Below, in pieces: positions 35,890 through 48,710 of a DNA stretch of 64,000 bases. The DNA is from Dermanyssus gallinae (lineage: Eukaryota; Arthropoda; Arachnida; Mesostigmata; Dermanyssidae), in NCBI GenBank assembly GCA_003439945.1, contig QVRM01006433.1:186001-250000 (forward strand). Direction: 5' to 3'. Made by a program: the position numbers and the translations under genes. The notes below the pieces were generated by a model. The model was not told where the DNA came from and made no database searches. It worked only from the letters and a program-made list of their open reading frames with translations. Each line of letters starts with the position of its first letter. The first letter of the stretch is position 1.

Positions 35890-38800
35890 TGTCAATAGAT
35901 GCATTTAGACGATATCGTGCCACAGGCAACTTAGCCCATTACAAGCGTCTAAAAATGTAATTGTCAGAGCGTTAACAAAAAAACAAGCCACAGACTTCTT
36001 CGCAGACAGGCCGAATGTGCTGACCAAACATATGTGTTTCTAAACCAGAATAGAAAGCACTACGAGCAGCGACCGTTACCAAACAACCTCGACTTGCCAA
36101 AGATGCCGTTAGCTCATACGGCGTAACCATCATCAACCGTATTCCGTAGGCGTTCAGAAAAACCGTCAAAGCACTATGCTTGGCAATGTGGCATTCCAGG
36201 GATAATGGTAAGAGTAATTGCTCGCTGAGGCCACCCCCGCACAGACGTAGGGGGTCCCGCGAGAGGACAACACAGACAACTAGCAATTGCGTTTCGACAT
36301 TGCAGTGGAATTGCAGCGTCCCAGAGTGAGGAAGTGTGGAGGGTTTCCCCAGCGCATTGTCACGTAACGTAGTCACTACCTTGGATGCCTCTCTCGTAAG
36401 CGGCCACCCGGATGCTCAACGACGCCTGATTTAATATCGTTTGTTTAACGTAACGGCTCAATATTAGCCTCTGTATTGAGGCGCATACGTCTACACATCA
36501 CAGCGGCCTGACGTAAGACTTTGACGTTACGTCATATTTGTCGCGCCTAGCTTTGCGGTGAGTGGGCTAAAAGGGTGACATATCGTGGATTAAATAAAAA
36601 GCGGGATTTAGAATAACTGTAGAATTTCGAGAACGATTCGACGGCTATTGTATGATTACACGGCCGTCACTCGAAGCCAGAATGTGAATTTTTTGGGAAC
36701 AACGTCGACCAACGTCGGACCTATTAATTCATGTTTTGCCATACATTCAATTATGCGTACCTGGCGAAAAGCGACAGATCTAAAAACCTTTATTTTGTGG
36801 TCTAAAATGCAAGAAGACTATGCGCAAATCCATGGAGATTGCACACTTATCTAAAATATTCAGACACAAACCCAATATTGTTCTATTTTCGTGTTTTAAT
36901 TTCAAAATACACTTCTCCTTATTTTGAAGCGTTCGGCGTAAATAAGCTGATCTATGGATAAAGGTTGATAACCAACAACAGAAGTTTTTCGTTTAATCGC
37001 AAGCAAAACTACTGGAAGCGTACTCCCACCGTTTCCGTAATAAAGTAAATACGGTCCTAAATAAACTGTCCTTCATGTGCCCCAAAGCTTAACATGCACT
37101 TGTGGTTAACATTATTAGCTATTTTAGTGTTTGTATCTTCTTAAGCTTTAATTATTATTTTTATTTATATAACTTCGCTATGCTAGCACTTTGGAGTGGA
37201 CAATTATCTTCGCAAAATATGTATTTGTGATGATTTACACATATATAGAGTGGGCAATAATTACTGTATCGACGTGTCCGGAAGAAAATAAGAGTCACAG
37301 AGATTCCGTTTGGTTAGGAAAGGTCACGAGGACACATCATGAAAAGTGCTCTAATTTGTGAGTGCCGCTAAAATTTGTGTTCACTACAGCTATCATTCAA
37401 TAACTAGAAGAGTGTCATCCTAATACGCACATTTGCGAAGACGTTAAGAAACTTAATCGGAACGTTATGAAACGAAGTGATGATAATTTTTGAAAGTGAG
37501 TCGGGCAAGATCAGCGGTTACTATCGGACCAGTGGAACTCGAGCGAGTCACCGCAAAGCTGTTCAATTACTGAACTGAGTAAGACCAAATTTTTTACGTT
37601 CCAGTACTATTGTTGCTACACCAAATAGGCCGGCAAACGACTAGTGCATATACGTATATCAATCACTGCGTTATATCATTGCGACCATTCGCATGAGTGA
37701 ACGACGAGACAGGCTGACACTGTTGTCAATTATGCAGCATTTTCGTCCGCATACCACTTGTGCGGATCGACCCTTAAAGTGGTCTTAACCAACCCAGTCG
37801 CGCAGTAAATGAGCGAAGTATAACTAAGCTCGTTTTGTCTATACTCCAGTAATCTCAGTATCCACATGGCAGCTCACAGCGTAGCACAGTCATCATATGC
37901 ATTTGTTTCGATATGCAATCGATGAAATTGAGCCTTGGCTAGCAACCCGTTACAGATAGCTAGAGCACATCATAGACATAGCAAAAAGCAGACAATGACG
38001 ACACCGAAATAAAGCGCGACCCACGTAATATATGTGCGAACGATTTAATACATTTCGCTGAAATGCGCGCAGAGTATAGGTCTATGGGTTGGCGCTTTAT
38101 AGTGACGAGATGTGCCATGTGAGGCCGAATTAGTCAAGGGTGGTATTTGAGCGGATGCTGCCATGTTCATGGCAGTCTCTCTTTCCGAGTTGGCTCGTTT
38201 CAGAGTCGACCCACCTTCTCGGCGGCGTCTGGGGGCATCACATCATGCTGCGCAGAAGGACCAACGACCCTGACGGGCGGTACGTCGGACCAATATACGC
38301 ATCGTTATCGAAGTGTGTCAGAGAGAAGGTGTAGGCCAAGTGTGGATTCTAGAGAGAGATATATTCATTTACTATCGTTCGGCACTAAGTTTGTAACACG
38401 GTCCATCATCGGAATGAGATCTCTCAGTGACTTTCGAGGTAGCCATGCATGCACAACCTATGAAGGTTCTTCTGTACAAACCCACTCTAAAACTACGTGC
38501 GATAACTCTCACTGCTGAGACACGAGCTCATCTGCGGCGTTCCTTTTATAAGTAAAACGTTTTCCCCTCAGTTCAGGCCAGCCGGGCGCGTTAAAAAAAC
38601 GTGGAGGAGAGCTTGTATTTAGAACACGTTTGCAACGTAGCACCACGTAAGCGTGATCCTTTTCGTGCCTGTATACCTCTTTTCTATATGCATACATTAT
38701 ATGTGCGTCAATTGGTATACTTTGAAGTGTATCGATCGGTGTGTCAAATAAAATTCAAGAAAATAAAAACGCAATACAAGTGTTGTACTTGTTTTCATAA

Positions 38801-39283
38801 CGTAGTTCCGTTAGACTTGGATATCTTTGAAGAAGTATGACACGCTAATTAAAAAACATACAATACTTACTATACGCGCGTATATATATATAAGTAAGTC
38901 TAATAAGGACCCCTGCAGCGCATCTATATAGGATTGATTCCTAAAATTGTAGTCAGATTGATACGTGAGAAGGCCTATGGCTGGCTTAGTTGTTCGCATT
39001 CTTAAAGGAAGACTCACCTCATGCACCTCTGAATATGCCAGGGATTAGGTCGATAAGAGGAAACAACATTTAGCGCAATATTAGCTAACGTTGACGTCGA
39101 AGCCAAAAAACATCGTAGCTAACTATGCATTTTGCAACCAGAAAACGGATCCGCCATCGAACGCCCACGGAAGACACATTAACTATGCACCTCCCCCCCC
39201 CCAAATAGATCAACTGCGTTTAGAGATCCCCCTCGTCCTGAAAGTCCTCTCTTTCGATTGTGTCGCCTGTTGTCGTTACTTAC
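35890..39283. other. Probable intron downstream of the Musashi exon
   Basis: AT-rich unique DNA immediately 3' (minus strand) of the Musashi donor. No next RRM2 exon was recognised by eye. No repeats of note. Confidence 0.5.
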
Positions 39284-39376
39284 CCGTCCAAACTGTTGGA
39301 AGTAATTTTTCACGTCCTCGAGGGTAGTGGGTGCTGAGAGGCCTCCTACAAATACTTTTTTCGTTCGTGTGACCAT
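39284..39376 (-). CDS. msi: Musashi/Rbp6 RNA-binding protein, internal exon encoding the start of RRM2
   Basis: A 93-nt exon of 31 codons, phase 0 at both ends. Read on the minus strand it follows a pyrimidine-rich tract ending in CTACAG (acceptor AG at 39377-39378) and stops at a consensus GTAAGT donor starting at 39283. It encodes MVTRTKK, then the RNP2 strand VFVGGLSAP, then [15 protein letters not shown]. This is the linker between the two RRMs plus the first strand and helix of RRM2 in Musashi-family proteins (Musashi, Rbp6, MSI1/MSI2), which bind UAG-containing motifs in mRNA 3'UTRs and control translation. RNP1 and the rest of RRM2 would be in the next exon at lower coordinates, which I did not find. 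Downstream read-through is non-homologous, which supports the donor. No other Musashi exon was recognised, so flanking introns must be long. Family assignment is firm; Musashi versus Rbp6 cannot be settled from 31 residues. Confidence 0.93.
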
Positions 39377-40482
39377 CTGTAGAGCAAACAAACAAACGCA
39401 TAAATCAAATATAGGATATCATTAGTGTAAGCTTCAGGCAGGTTTTAATCACGCTAAGTCCGAGACAGCCTTTTCTGATTTAAGTGAAACCGACTATCTG
39501 CCTTGTGCCACTCTCATCACCACATCAATGTGACTATAGAGAGAGGGAAGGTTCTTAATAGTTAGAATAATATTAAAATTGTAGGAAAATCCATTACATG
39601 TATTTTCGCCAAAACGGTATACCAAACCACACAATACACCCAAAACGGGTAATGCAAATAGAGTAAGGACCAATAGCGTAGCCTATTCTCTGTGTAGTCA
39701 ATTTTGTATTCCCGTAGTTTTTATTTCATTACGCTCTAAATACCGATAACAACCCCAACTAGTATATTTAGGTGTAAGCGTGCCCAGCTGTACAGGACGG
39801 CCCTGACCACCATGAGATGACTCCAAACTTTGTACTGCCTAGGCTGCAGAGTTGTCCCCTATACTGACACACGAAACAATGGACGGCTAACCATCGCGTG
39901 TTTAGCATATCCTTCATTAAGACGGATTAATAATTTGGACGTGTGTTAAAGCGTCCGGATATGGTCTATACATTAAGGGCAGCTTTCTCTCGAACTGTAG
40001 GTAGGATCATTATTTTTAGTAGACTGCGAAATGCACCAGATAGATACAAAAATTAATAAGCCTACTCGAGAAAAAACCTAATTCTAGACCGCAATGTTAA
40101 GCCCAGGTCCATTAGGCTGAAACATGTTAGTAGCCTATAACGTGATAATGTCATTACTAAAATGAGAGAAAAACTTTAGTGGATTTACTAGGCATACGCA
40201 GTGTAGCTCAAGCCACTGCTGCAAGACTGGTAGAAATGTTGCCAGAATGCTCCGCAATTATTATTTGGTGGGGCTTATATGTAATTAACTGTTATTTATG
40301 ACCTCTTTTGTTCAACACAGCCACAACGACGAAGCAAAACTATTGACAGACAAACAAACAGCAGCAATAATGAATTTTGATATAAGAACCTGCAAACGGT
40401 CTGACTTTACTTTTTGAAATATGTATCTATGTTTTCGTTATGTATAAGATGTATACATTTATGGTATACTACCCGTTTTCCT

Positions 40483-40529
40483 CATATATATATATATATA
40501 TATATATGAGCTTTGTGCATGATTACAAG

Positions 40530-40577
<48 letters not shown>

Positions 40578-40595
40578 CTTTGTGCATGGTTACAA
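40483..40595. repeat. Tandem duplication of (TA)n plus unique flank
   Basis: The unit (TA)n then GAGCTTTGTGCATG then an A/G-variable base and TTACAA occurs twice: TA arrays at 40483-40508 and 40531-40574, each followed by the same ~22-bp unique sequence. Confidence 0.92.
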
Positions 40596-43027
40596 AGCCT
40601 ATCTGACAAACCGAAACAGGAGACGGCCATGGCAAAATAACTAAAGGTGCTTAGAAGCATGTATTATTATAGGGACACGGCATAGAAAAGGCTTGATTGG
40701 ATTACTAAACAAATTGAGAAACAGTCACGAACCCACAACGCACCGGTTACAAAAATGAGCTTCACCTCTACTGATGTTCAAAGAAAAACGTTATATCCAA
40801 AACACGGCTCGAGATGTGACACAGTCTGCTTTACTCTAAAACAGGCACTACCTATAGGATATTCGCGGAAACGAAGTGGCCATTGTATAAAGTATTGTAG
40901 GGGACCGACAATCGTATAGCATGTGGACATTACACAGAAAAGAGCCTTAAACACCTGCGATAGCCTTACACAAAATACTCGCAAAGATTAGTGTCCCGTT
41001 AGGTCGAGTGATGTCGAGTCTACGGGCTGAAAGGGCCCCGTTCGTGTCAATGTCAGTATAAACTTATAGCACACCATAGATAACAATTACCCGCCTTACG
41101 GTCGTCCACAAAAATCCTCCTACGTAGACGGGCAAAGCCAGCGCTAAGCAACCGTCAGCAATGCTGTCAAGCAGACAAGCAGTTGCCGTCGAAGTTGCCT
41201 TCTTTACGAGAAAGAAAAGAAAAGCAAACTAATAGAAACTGTAAGTCAAATTAACTCAATGTGTGAGCTAGCCCATACAAGTAAACAAGCACTGCGATCA
41301 TCGTACTTAACCGTATCTCGAGGGATGGATGGCTAGCTATAACGAAGAAGGGGATCTAGGAGGGTTAAGAGGGAACGGGGGGGGGGGGGAGCGACCGAGT
41401 GAGAGCATTGTTCATCAATTTGTTCTATTTCCTGCCTGCCCGCTCGGTCGGTCAAAGCTTTTGACGGCGGACCCCTGACGGCTTGCTACCCCCCTTCCCC
41501 CCCCCCCGTCGTGGTGGGGTTCAGTTCTATTGTGGCCAACCAAGCAGGCTCTTCTCGGCCGAAGGAAGACCCGTAAGAGACCCGGCTCGCTTGTGGGTCC
41601 TTTCTTTTGAGCCGCCGTTCGACTGTGATGCCAAACCTACCTCCCTGCTTCCTTCCATTCCTCCCTTGTCCCCCCCCCCCGCTTCCCTTCTCCGCTCCCC
41701 GCCGCCGCCGCCAATTTCACCACCACCCCAGTAAAACAGCAAAAAGCAAGACTGCGATCTAGGTAGATAGGCTGATAGGTAGCCACAACATAAAAAACGT
41801 GGCGGCCACGAAGCGTCGTCCCTCGACTGTACGCCCATCGTCGTCTCTTCCGTCTTCGTCTTAGGTTTACGCGCTATGGCGACGGTGGCGGCAACCATGG
41901 TCGTGGTAGCAGCAGCAGCAGCACAACTGACAACAATCTAGCAGGAAGCCGCTGCCGCCCCGCAGGCGAGGCGATATTCGATGAGGAAGAGCTAGAGTCG
42001 CAGAAGCGAAAGAGAAGAAGGAAAGATGCAACACAAGCGCAACTAAGGCAGCAACAATAACAACACTAACACCACCATCAACAACAACAATACACCACCA
42101 ACAACAACAACAACAACCAAACGACGACGACGACGGCGACAACAACAACGGCATGTACATGCTACGGACAACGGAACGATGCCCATAGCGTTGGAGTGCG
42201 GAACGGGAGCAGGAGCGACTGGCAACTGTCGTGGTGGATTCATCCAAATGAATCCGAGAAACCATATATCACGCTGCTGGCTGAACGTCTACGGCAAGTA
42301 TTTATTAGTGACGTTCCGGTCGTCCTCGCTGCAGCAAACTCTCGGCCGGATGGTGGGTGACGTCGTCGTCGCCCTACCACGCTGCCCCCCCCCCCCCCCG
42401 ACTCCCCCCGCGTGCACCCCACGTTTCTCTCGACCTTGATAATGAAGCACCGGCATTCTACGGTAGGGGTGCAACGTCCAATGTCTATCTAGCTCCAAAG
42501 TGATGGTGATGGCTCAGTTTTTAGAGGCTGAATGAGCTTGTTGATAAGGGCGAAGTAAATGACAGGCACTGCCTGCCCTTGCACATCTTCACCTGCACAC
42601 CGGCACCTCGACGACCACAACGTTTCGTGGGCCACAGATGTGATATATGTATAACCGACTGGTCTGCCGGGTCGGGCTTGCTGCACCCAATAGTCAGCCA
42701 CCGTTTTAACAACAGCCGTGCTGATAAGAGACGAACTTTCGGGCTGGTGCAGCCTTCGTAGACGACAGGAAGCAGTCCTTCCTCGTGTAATGTCGTTGCT
42801 CTCACTATAACTGCCGTAACGTTAGAAGTAATTGTAATAGTAACAATATTGTTGCCGCCGGCGCCAGCGAAGTCTTCTCGGAAGAAAAGACAAACTAAAC
42901 TATGAATGTCGACGTAAGCAAGGGTGTCATCTGATTAACGTCTCGATGGCCCTGGCTATTGCCATAAAAGTCTACAGCTGTTCACGCTTCAGGTAAAGTA
43001 CGTGGCTAAGGTGACCCCATATCTAGG

Positions 43028-43084
43028 CTATCAATCCATAATGCCTATGGACCAATCCATAATATCAATCCATAATGCCTATGA
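43028..43084. repeat. Short direct repeat
   Basis: ATCAATCCATAATGCCTATG occurs at 43028 and again about 35 bp later, with a partial CCAATCCATAAT between. Confidence 0.85.
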
Positions 43085-43353
43085 GGCCAAGGCAGCATGC
43101 AGCCGACTGATGCCACAAAGGTTTACAGTCATGACCTTGCACATGTACAACACAAATACTCTTCGTCTTCAGTTCTGGCTCAAATAAAATATGCCGCATA
43201 CAGTAGTATTTATCTGCTCTATAATAGCAAAGAATACAAACAAATGAGGTTAGTTAAAGCACGGTGCTCTAACAATATATGCCCATTTCTCGTGATATGC
43301 ATACATAAGACACGGGTCATCTGAAATGATCTATATGTTTACTAGCTTAATAG

Positions 43354-43569
43354 GTGAATCAACTCGACTCGCTTCAAAACCGATTACATGCGTGGCACTT
43401 GGATGACCGCGTTCGCGCGGGTGACCCAGCAGTCAAGACAGAAAATACCCGCAAAGTATTTGAATCTGCCTACAAAGCTGAATTGACCCTTCCAGAGGTT
43501 GCCATTGCAAATTCAACAGGAAAATTCAGCAACCGCATTGAATACCCTGTCAAACTGGTCAGAGCTCAG
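43354..43569 (+). CDS. Candidate protein-coding exon, unidentified
   Basis: A 216-nt segment (72 codons, phase 0) lies between a TAG that could act as acceptor (43351-43353, also an in-frame stop if read through) and a CAG/GTTAGT donor at 43569/43570. The peptide begins VNQLDSLQNRLHAWHLDD, contains VKTENTRKVFESAYKAEL and ends with NSTGKFSNRIEYPVKLVRAQ. It has mixed, globular-looking composition with no repeat bias, unusual in this window. I could not assign a family. It is on the strand opposite to the Musashi exon, so it would belong to a different gene nested in or next to it, or to a decayed mobile-element ORF. The upstream pyrimidine tract is weak. Confidence 0.35.
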
Positions 43570-46500
43570 GTTAGTGGTGCCTTACGGCCGGTGATCCCGC
43601 CATTTGTTATGTACTAGTTAGGGCTCACTTCTTAATCCATTATGTATAATCTTGTCTGAAGTCATCAAACAATGTGACGTCTGTGATTCTGTACGTAGTA
43701 GGAAATACGCTAAGTTGGCTAGCCAGTAGTACACGCCAAGCATGTAAAAAATACAAACACCTTACTAAACAGAATAACGTTCTGTTTTTAGCAAAAACGT
43801 TACCATCCGCCGCCATCACCATCACTAATCATAGCAACAACAGCAGCAGCATCATCATCAACAGCAACAACAATCTCTTCGACGTGAATTGCGGAGCGGG
43901 CAATTTGAAATGTGGCAGCCGTTGGAAGTGAGTCTGTTGTCTTTCTAGCAACACCTCGCAGTGCCGGCGACCTGGTTCTGTCAGGTCTGCAGATGACACC
44001 ACGCCGGCCCTCGAGACTTCACCTTTAGCGGTCGGTACGTATGTTTATGGGGCGCTCCCATCACTACCAACAACCCAACAACAGCAGCTGAAGCCCGGCT
44101 ATTGTCTTCGGTAATTTTTTGTCTTTTCACAGCGACGCTATTGAAGCGCGTGGTGGCGGCGGCCTCAACGGCGACCAGCAGTGCTTCCACTGGCGCCGCC
44201 GCTTCTGCTGCTGACGGTGCAGCATAGGGCATATAGGGCGCTGGCCTGGCTTCTTTCGTACCCCGCGCCCCCCCCCGGTCCGTGGCCTCATTTTCACTCG
44301 ACTTCGGCCAGTTAGCGTACTCTCCCTTAACAACTAGGATGTGCTGCCACCGAGTAAACAGTGTGTGTTCGTGTGTGGGTGTTTCGTGTGTATGAAGTGC
44401 ACGGCCGCGCCTTCTCCGTCGCGTGCATCGCGGGGTCCCACAAGCGTTGCCGGTCCGTTTCAACGGCGCTAAACACAAGTCTGCCGCGGGGTCCCTCTCA
44501 GTCTACTAACCCTGTGCCCGCGGCCGGCCGCTAATCTGCCCGTTTAGAGATTGGAGGAAGGTTGGAGTTTACAGCGCGGACTACGTCGGGCCATAGCTGA
44601 CGGGGCAGGACACCTTCCTCCCCTTCTGGGCGCTCCTTTGTAGCTGGCCAAGGCCACGTGCTTTGAGGGGAGCGACACGACGCGTCCTCTAACGGTGGAG
44701 ACCGACAGACATACTGAAGATGGCTCAACATGGGAGGCGGTGGTTGAATGAACGGGCAGACGGTGTCATCTGCTAGGAATCTTTTGTCGAGGCAGCGTGA
44801 CCAATGACTCTTACTACATCTCTATCCTATCGTGGTGTTACGGTACAGGACAAATTCAAGGAGCATTCGAATAAAAAGCCACTAAACGTGCTAGCAAGCT
44901 AACGATGGCAGAACGCCACGCAGCACGATTACCCCCGAATACTGTCGTTACTCTTACTCGTACCATAATAATGATCAAGATCCATCATTAGAAAGGCAGT
45001 TCGAAAACTGGCGCACACAGAACTCGCATCCTGTATACCCGACGAAATTGCTCAAACACAAAAACATGCTGTTCTCAATTGACCTACGTTGCAGTTGAAG
45101 TGCGGACGCGCAAGCAAACACATAAGCGTACGCACATACACCATTTTGGGCGAAAGAAAAAGGACGACGACGGCGACGACGCCGAGTGGGAGATATTTGG
45201 GCCGGGAGTCAAATCGACCGACATACACGCAGACAAAGAAGAGAAAAAAGACGAAAAAGAAACCGACGACGCGGACGCCAACGTCAAAGTGCCGCTGTCG
45301 CCCGCTGTCCGGGCAGCTGGCAGGGAGAGCAAGGTTATAGCTGGTTCTATGGTTCGCACACATACACACTAACAACACTCTATGTGTTGTTAGTGCGCGT
45401 GTGTGCGTGTGTCCTTCTGTATACGTCTCCGTGTGCAGGAAATGCAGCTGGCGGTTTTGGGAAATGAAAAGGGAAATAGCAGCAGCGGGGATGGCGTTGC
45501 CTCGGGCGCCGGCGACCGCAAGAACGAAGCCAAGCCTCGGCAGCCTAAACACTCGCATAGATATACACACGCACACAGACAGACAGACCGTACGGGGCAC
45601 AGCACAGTTGGGAAGATGGGAACGGGGGGAAGATAGGATGGGAACCCTCTAGAGGGAGTGGGTTTGGAACGGGATACTGGTGGGGTGGTGTACGTACAAA
45701 ATGTCCGGGGGGGGGGGGTATGTGTGGGGAGAAGAAAATGTAGGCGGGTTGAGGAAAACCAAAGTAAGGAGTATAGAGTGTGTACTCAGTCGGCAGAACA
45801 TGACGGACGGAAGCGTTAGTAGGAGCAGCAAGACAGGACAGAGAGGGGGTTAGGCAGCAACAGCAGCAGCACGAACCGCACGAACAATGTGGTGTCAGTG
45901 ACTGCGACAGAAGAAGATGAAAGGGAGAGGCAAAACACCACCAGCTCCACACTACTACCGCCGCTAGAACCTATCGTACTACTACAGCAGCTTCAGGGGG
46001 CATAGGGACCACTACGATCCCCTCTACGGACCCAAAGACCAAAGGCCCCCTAACCACAACCCCCCTCTGCTGGCTGGGCTGGTTCCCGTCGTCGTCGACG
46101 ACACACATACTGCTGACTAATTATGGTCCTGCGGGCAAGGGGGCGAGCAGCCAGGACAGTCGGGGCTGGCGACGAGGACGACAACGACGATTGCACGGAA
46201 AAGGACGCCTAGGCAATGCTTACATAGAAGGGCGGCAGGAGTGGTGGTGGTCGTGGTGGCGGCGGCAGGACTGGTGATTCGCACTGCACGATGAAAACGC
46301 AGCCGCGGGCGGCGGGAAACACACACGCATGCAGACAGCCAGACGGACGCTCGGTGGCACCACGCATGCACGCACTTACATTTATGTACGATGATGGCCG
46401 TGCGTAGGACAGCGTGGCGTTTCCTCAAAAGCCGTACACTCATCCCCATACACGTTCACACGCACACAAACACGGGCGCATGTTCTACGAACACATCCCA

Positions 46501-46837
46501 CAATGCATTAATTTTGCCGTGCCTCAACAGAAGAAACCGCAAGCTTATTTTCCGTCCCGTTCGTCTGCCTGTCTGTCTGCCTGACTATCTCTCTCTCCCC
46601 TCTCTCTCTCCCTGTCCTGCTCTGGCACTGCCTCGCTTACCACGCCGCTGCCCTACGACGATCACCACATACAACATGCAGCGAGCCGCCGGTGGTGAGT
46701 GGCCGAGTGGTGGGTGCTTTTATCGTCAGCCGCCTTTGTAGAGCCAACGCATAGGCCTCCGGATTCGTTCTGCTTGGCTATACAACTTTACGGTAGAAAT
46801 TCAATTACACCGGCATCAAAAGCGTCTTAATATTTTA

Positions 46838-46889
46838 GTGCTGTTGTTGCTGTTGCTGCTGTCGCTCTTACACCATACAGTACGGTACC

Positions 46890-46921
<32 letters not shown>

Positions 46922-46960
46922 TTATTTTTGTTGTTGTTGTTATTGCTGTTGTTGTCGCGG
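46838..46960. repeat. GTT/GCT/GGT trinucleotide-rich tract
   Basis: GTTGTTGTTGTTGGTGGTGG-type sequence on either side of a short unique insert. No real gene in it. Confidence 0.85.
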
Positions 46961-47039
46961 CTATCCTTATCAGGATCATCACAAATATGTAGCTCCGAAC
47001 ATGTGTTATTATTACGACTACTGCTACTACTCCTTTTTT

Positions 47040-47550
47040 TATATTAGGGTTTTATTTATATAACCATATTCCAGCGGTACACTTTCGTTTTACATCACTG
47101 AATAATTGAGATTTCACTTGCTATCCTCTTTTATGCGTTTCCTCGTTCGGCGCTACCCGCTGGCTGTGGACGTTTCTTGCCGTCGGCTCGCGGCTACCCG
47201 TGCTCGCTCCAGTTCGTTCTTCAACCTCATTACGCCTTCTACCAGGTCCACCCCGTGCTTCCATTTCTCCTCGTTTTCAAGCATGGCGTTAACCAGGTCG
47301 GTTACCTGCTCGTGCCGCCTCAAGTGCTGGGCAGTGGAAGACAGTGTGATTAACATCATCAACCTCGCCCGTGCCGCAAGTAACGCACGTAGGCTCCGCG
47401 ACTTTACCCATTCTGTGCAAGTACTTTTGGAAGCATCCATGCCCCGTTAGCACCTGCGTCAGATAATAGGTGACGTGGCCATGCTTTCTTTTAAACCATT
47501 TAATGAGGTCGGGGATACCCTGGCGGGTCCAGGCTTCTGGGGTCTCCACT
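47040..47550 (-). mobile_element. 3' end of an R1-like non-LTR retrotransposon
   Basis: Minus-strand frames encode the C-terminus of an R1-like ORF2: GIPDLIKWFKRKHGHVTYYL, then TQVLTGHGCFQKYLHRMGK, then a CCHC zinc knuckle (C-X2-C-X9-H-X4-C, within CVTCGTGEVDDVNHTVFHC), then CPALEAARAG. The reading then shifts frame near 47305 into QVTDLVNAMLENEEKWKHGV and MRLKNELERARVAA, ending at a stop near 47153. A short 3'UTR follows and ends in AATATAAAAAAAGG near 47033-47045. Most of the element, including the RT core, is missing (5' truncation near 47545). Both flanks are (TAG)/(CAG)-type microsatellite. The same C-terminal motif T-Y-[YH]-[LI]-T-Q-[VI]-L ends the 57-kb copy, so the two are related. 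Confidence 0.82.
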
Positions 47551-48710
47551 GCTACTGTTACTACTACTACTAAACTTAGATGAAACACTGTCAAGATTAC
47601 AACTTTGGAATTGGTGGGTGAACACACTTCACTCCAAATCGCTAACATAGCAAAGTTACAAATAAATAACAAAACATTACTTTGCACACACTTAACGCTT
47701 GTTCCGACTGTGTGTATCTGTTTGTTGAATTACTTGTCAATCACTCTCATGCAAGGTCAGCCGCTTAAAGTGCTTAAAGTTAGGGCCGCTTGTGTACAAT
47801 GTGCGTTTCTCTTAACCGAGTCGTTCCCATCAAGTCGCTACATTACTTTTTCATAGGATTTCAAAGCCTCTGCATATACGTTCCTAGGTTACTGGACAGT
47901 CCAAAACGCGCCACAAACAATAATGTTGTTATGAGCGAACCGCTGTCCTCGTTTTCTCTCGTCTAGGACGGTGGCCCGTTGCCGAACGGGTGGGGTAGTA
48001 AGGTGCCCACTAAAGATGAAGAAGCGGCGTCTCACAGACAAAAGACAGATGGGCACATCTAGCCACTTAGCAGTCCCACAGCACGATCACATTCCTCTCC
48101 TTTCCCTTCAACCCGTTGGAGGGAGCGTTCTTCCCGCTCGCACCCGTTGTCGTCTCGTCTTGTCTCCTGCAGTGTTTTCCCTTTCCTTTCGTTTCGTTTT
48201 TTTTTCTTCGTGATTCCTTCATGTGGCAATTGAGTGTCGTACATTTTCGGCTTAGCCCGTCTATTACCGACACTCGTGCACATACATCGAACGGCGGCGT
48301 TTCGTGCTTGCGCGTCGACGTCGGAGACTGAGACGAACACGGCGGTAGCGGTCGCGGCATATTATACTCTCGCGTTAAGAACTAAGAGGTTCTTTCTCCA
48401 GGCATAGGCCACCGCCGCTTTTAGCCCGCCCACCGGCTGATTTGCGGGCTTGCCCTCGGCCTGCCTGTCTGCATGTCTGCCTTTCTGTCTATCTGTTCAC
48501 CCCCCCCCCCCCCCCGCCCCGGCGCGAGCATTTGGAGCGGGAATAGGAGACTGAACAGTGGTCTCTACCAGTAGTAGGAAAGCTAGTAGTAGTAGGTTGG
48601 TAGTAAGTAGTAGTAATGGTAATAGCACTAGCATACGGAAAATACGGACTTCAGTATGTTTCGAGACCGCCGAATGAGCCGAACAGAAGCATTAAAAGAC
48701 ATCGTCGTCC

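Larger units (their letters stand above)
39377..43350. other. Probable intron upstream of the Musashi exon
   Basis: AT-rich unique DNA to about 41.3 kb, then GC-rich low-complexity (CAA runs near 42045-42120, C/G homopolymers near 41380, 41492 and 42387). The RRM1 exons expected upstream were not recognised. Confidence 0.5.

Noticed and set aside
37300..37800. Search for the next Musashi exon (RNP1 GFGFVTF) downstream on the minus strand
   Set aside because: No matching reading was recognised here or elsewhere by eye; a spliced alignment is needed before claiming one.
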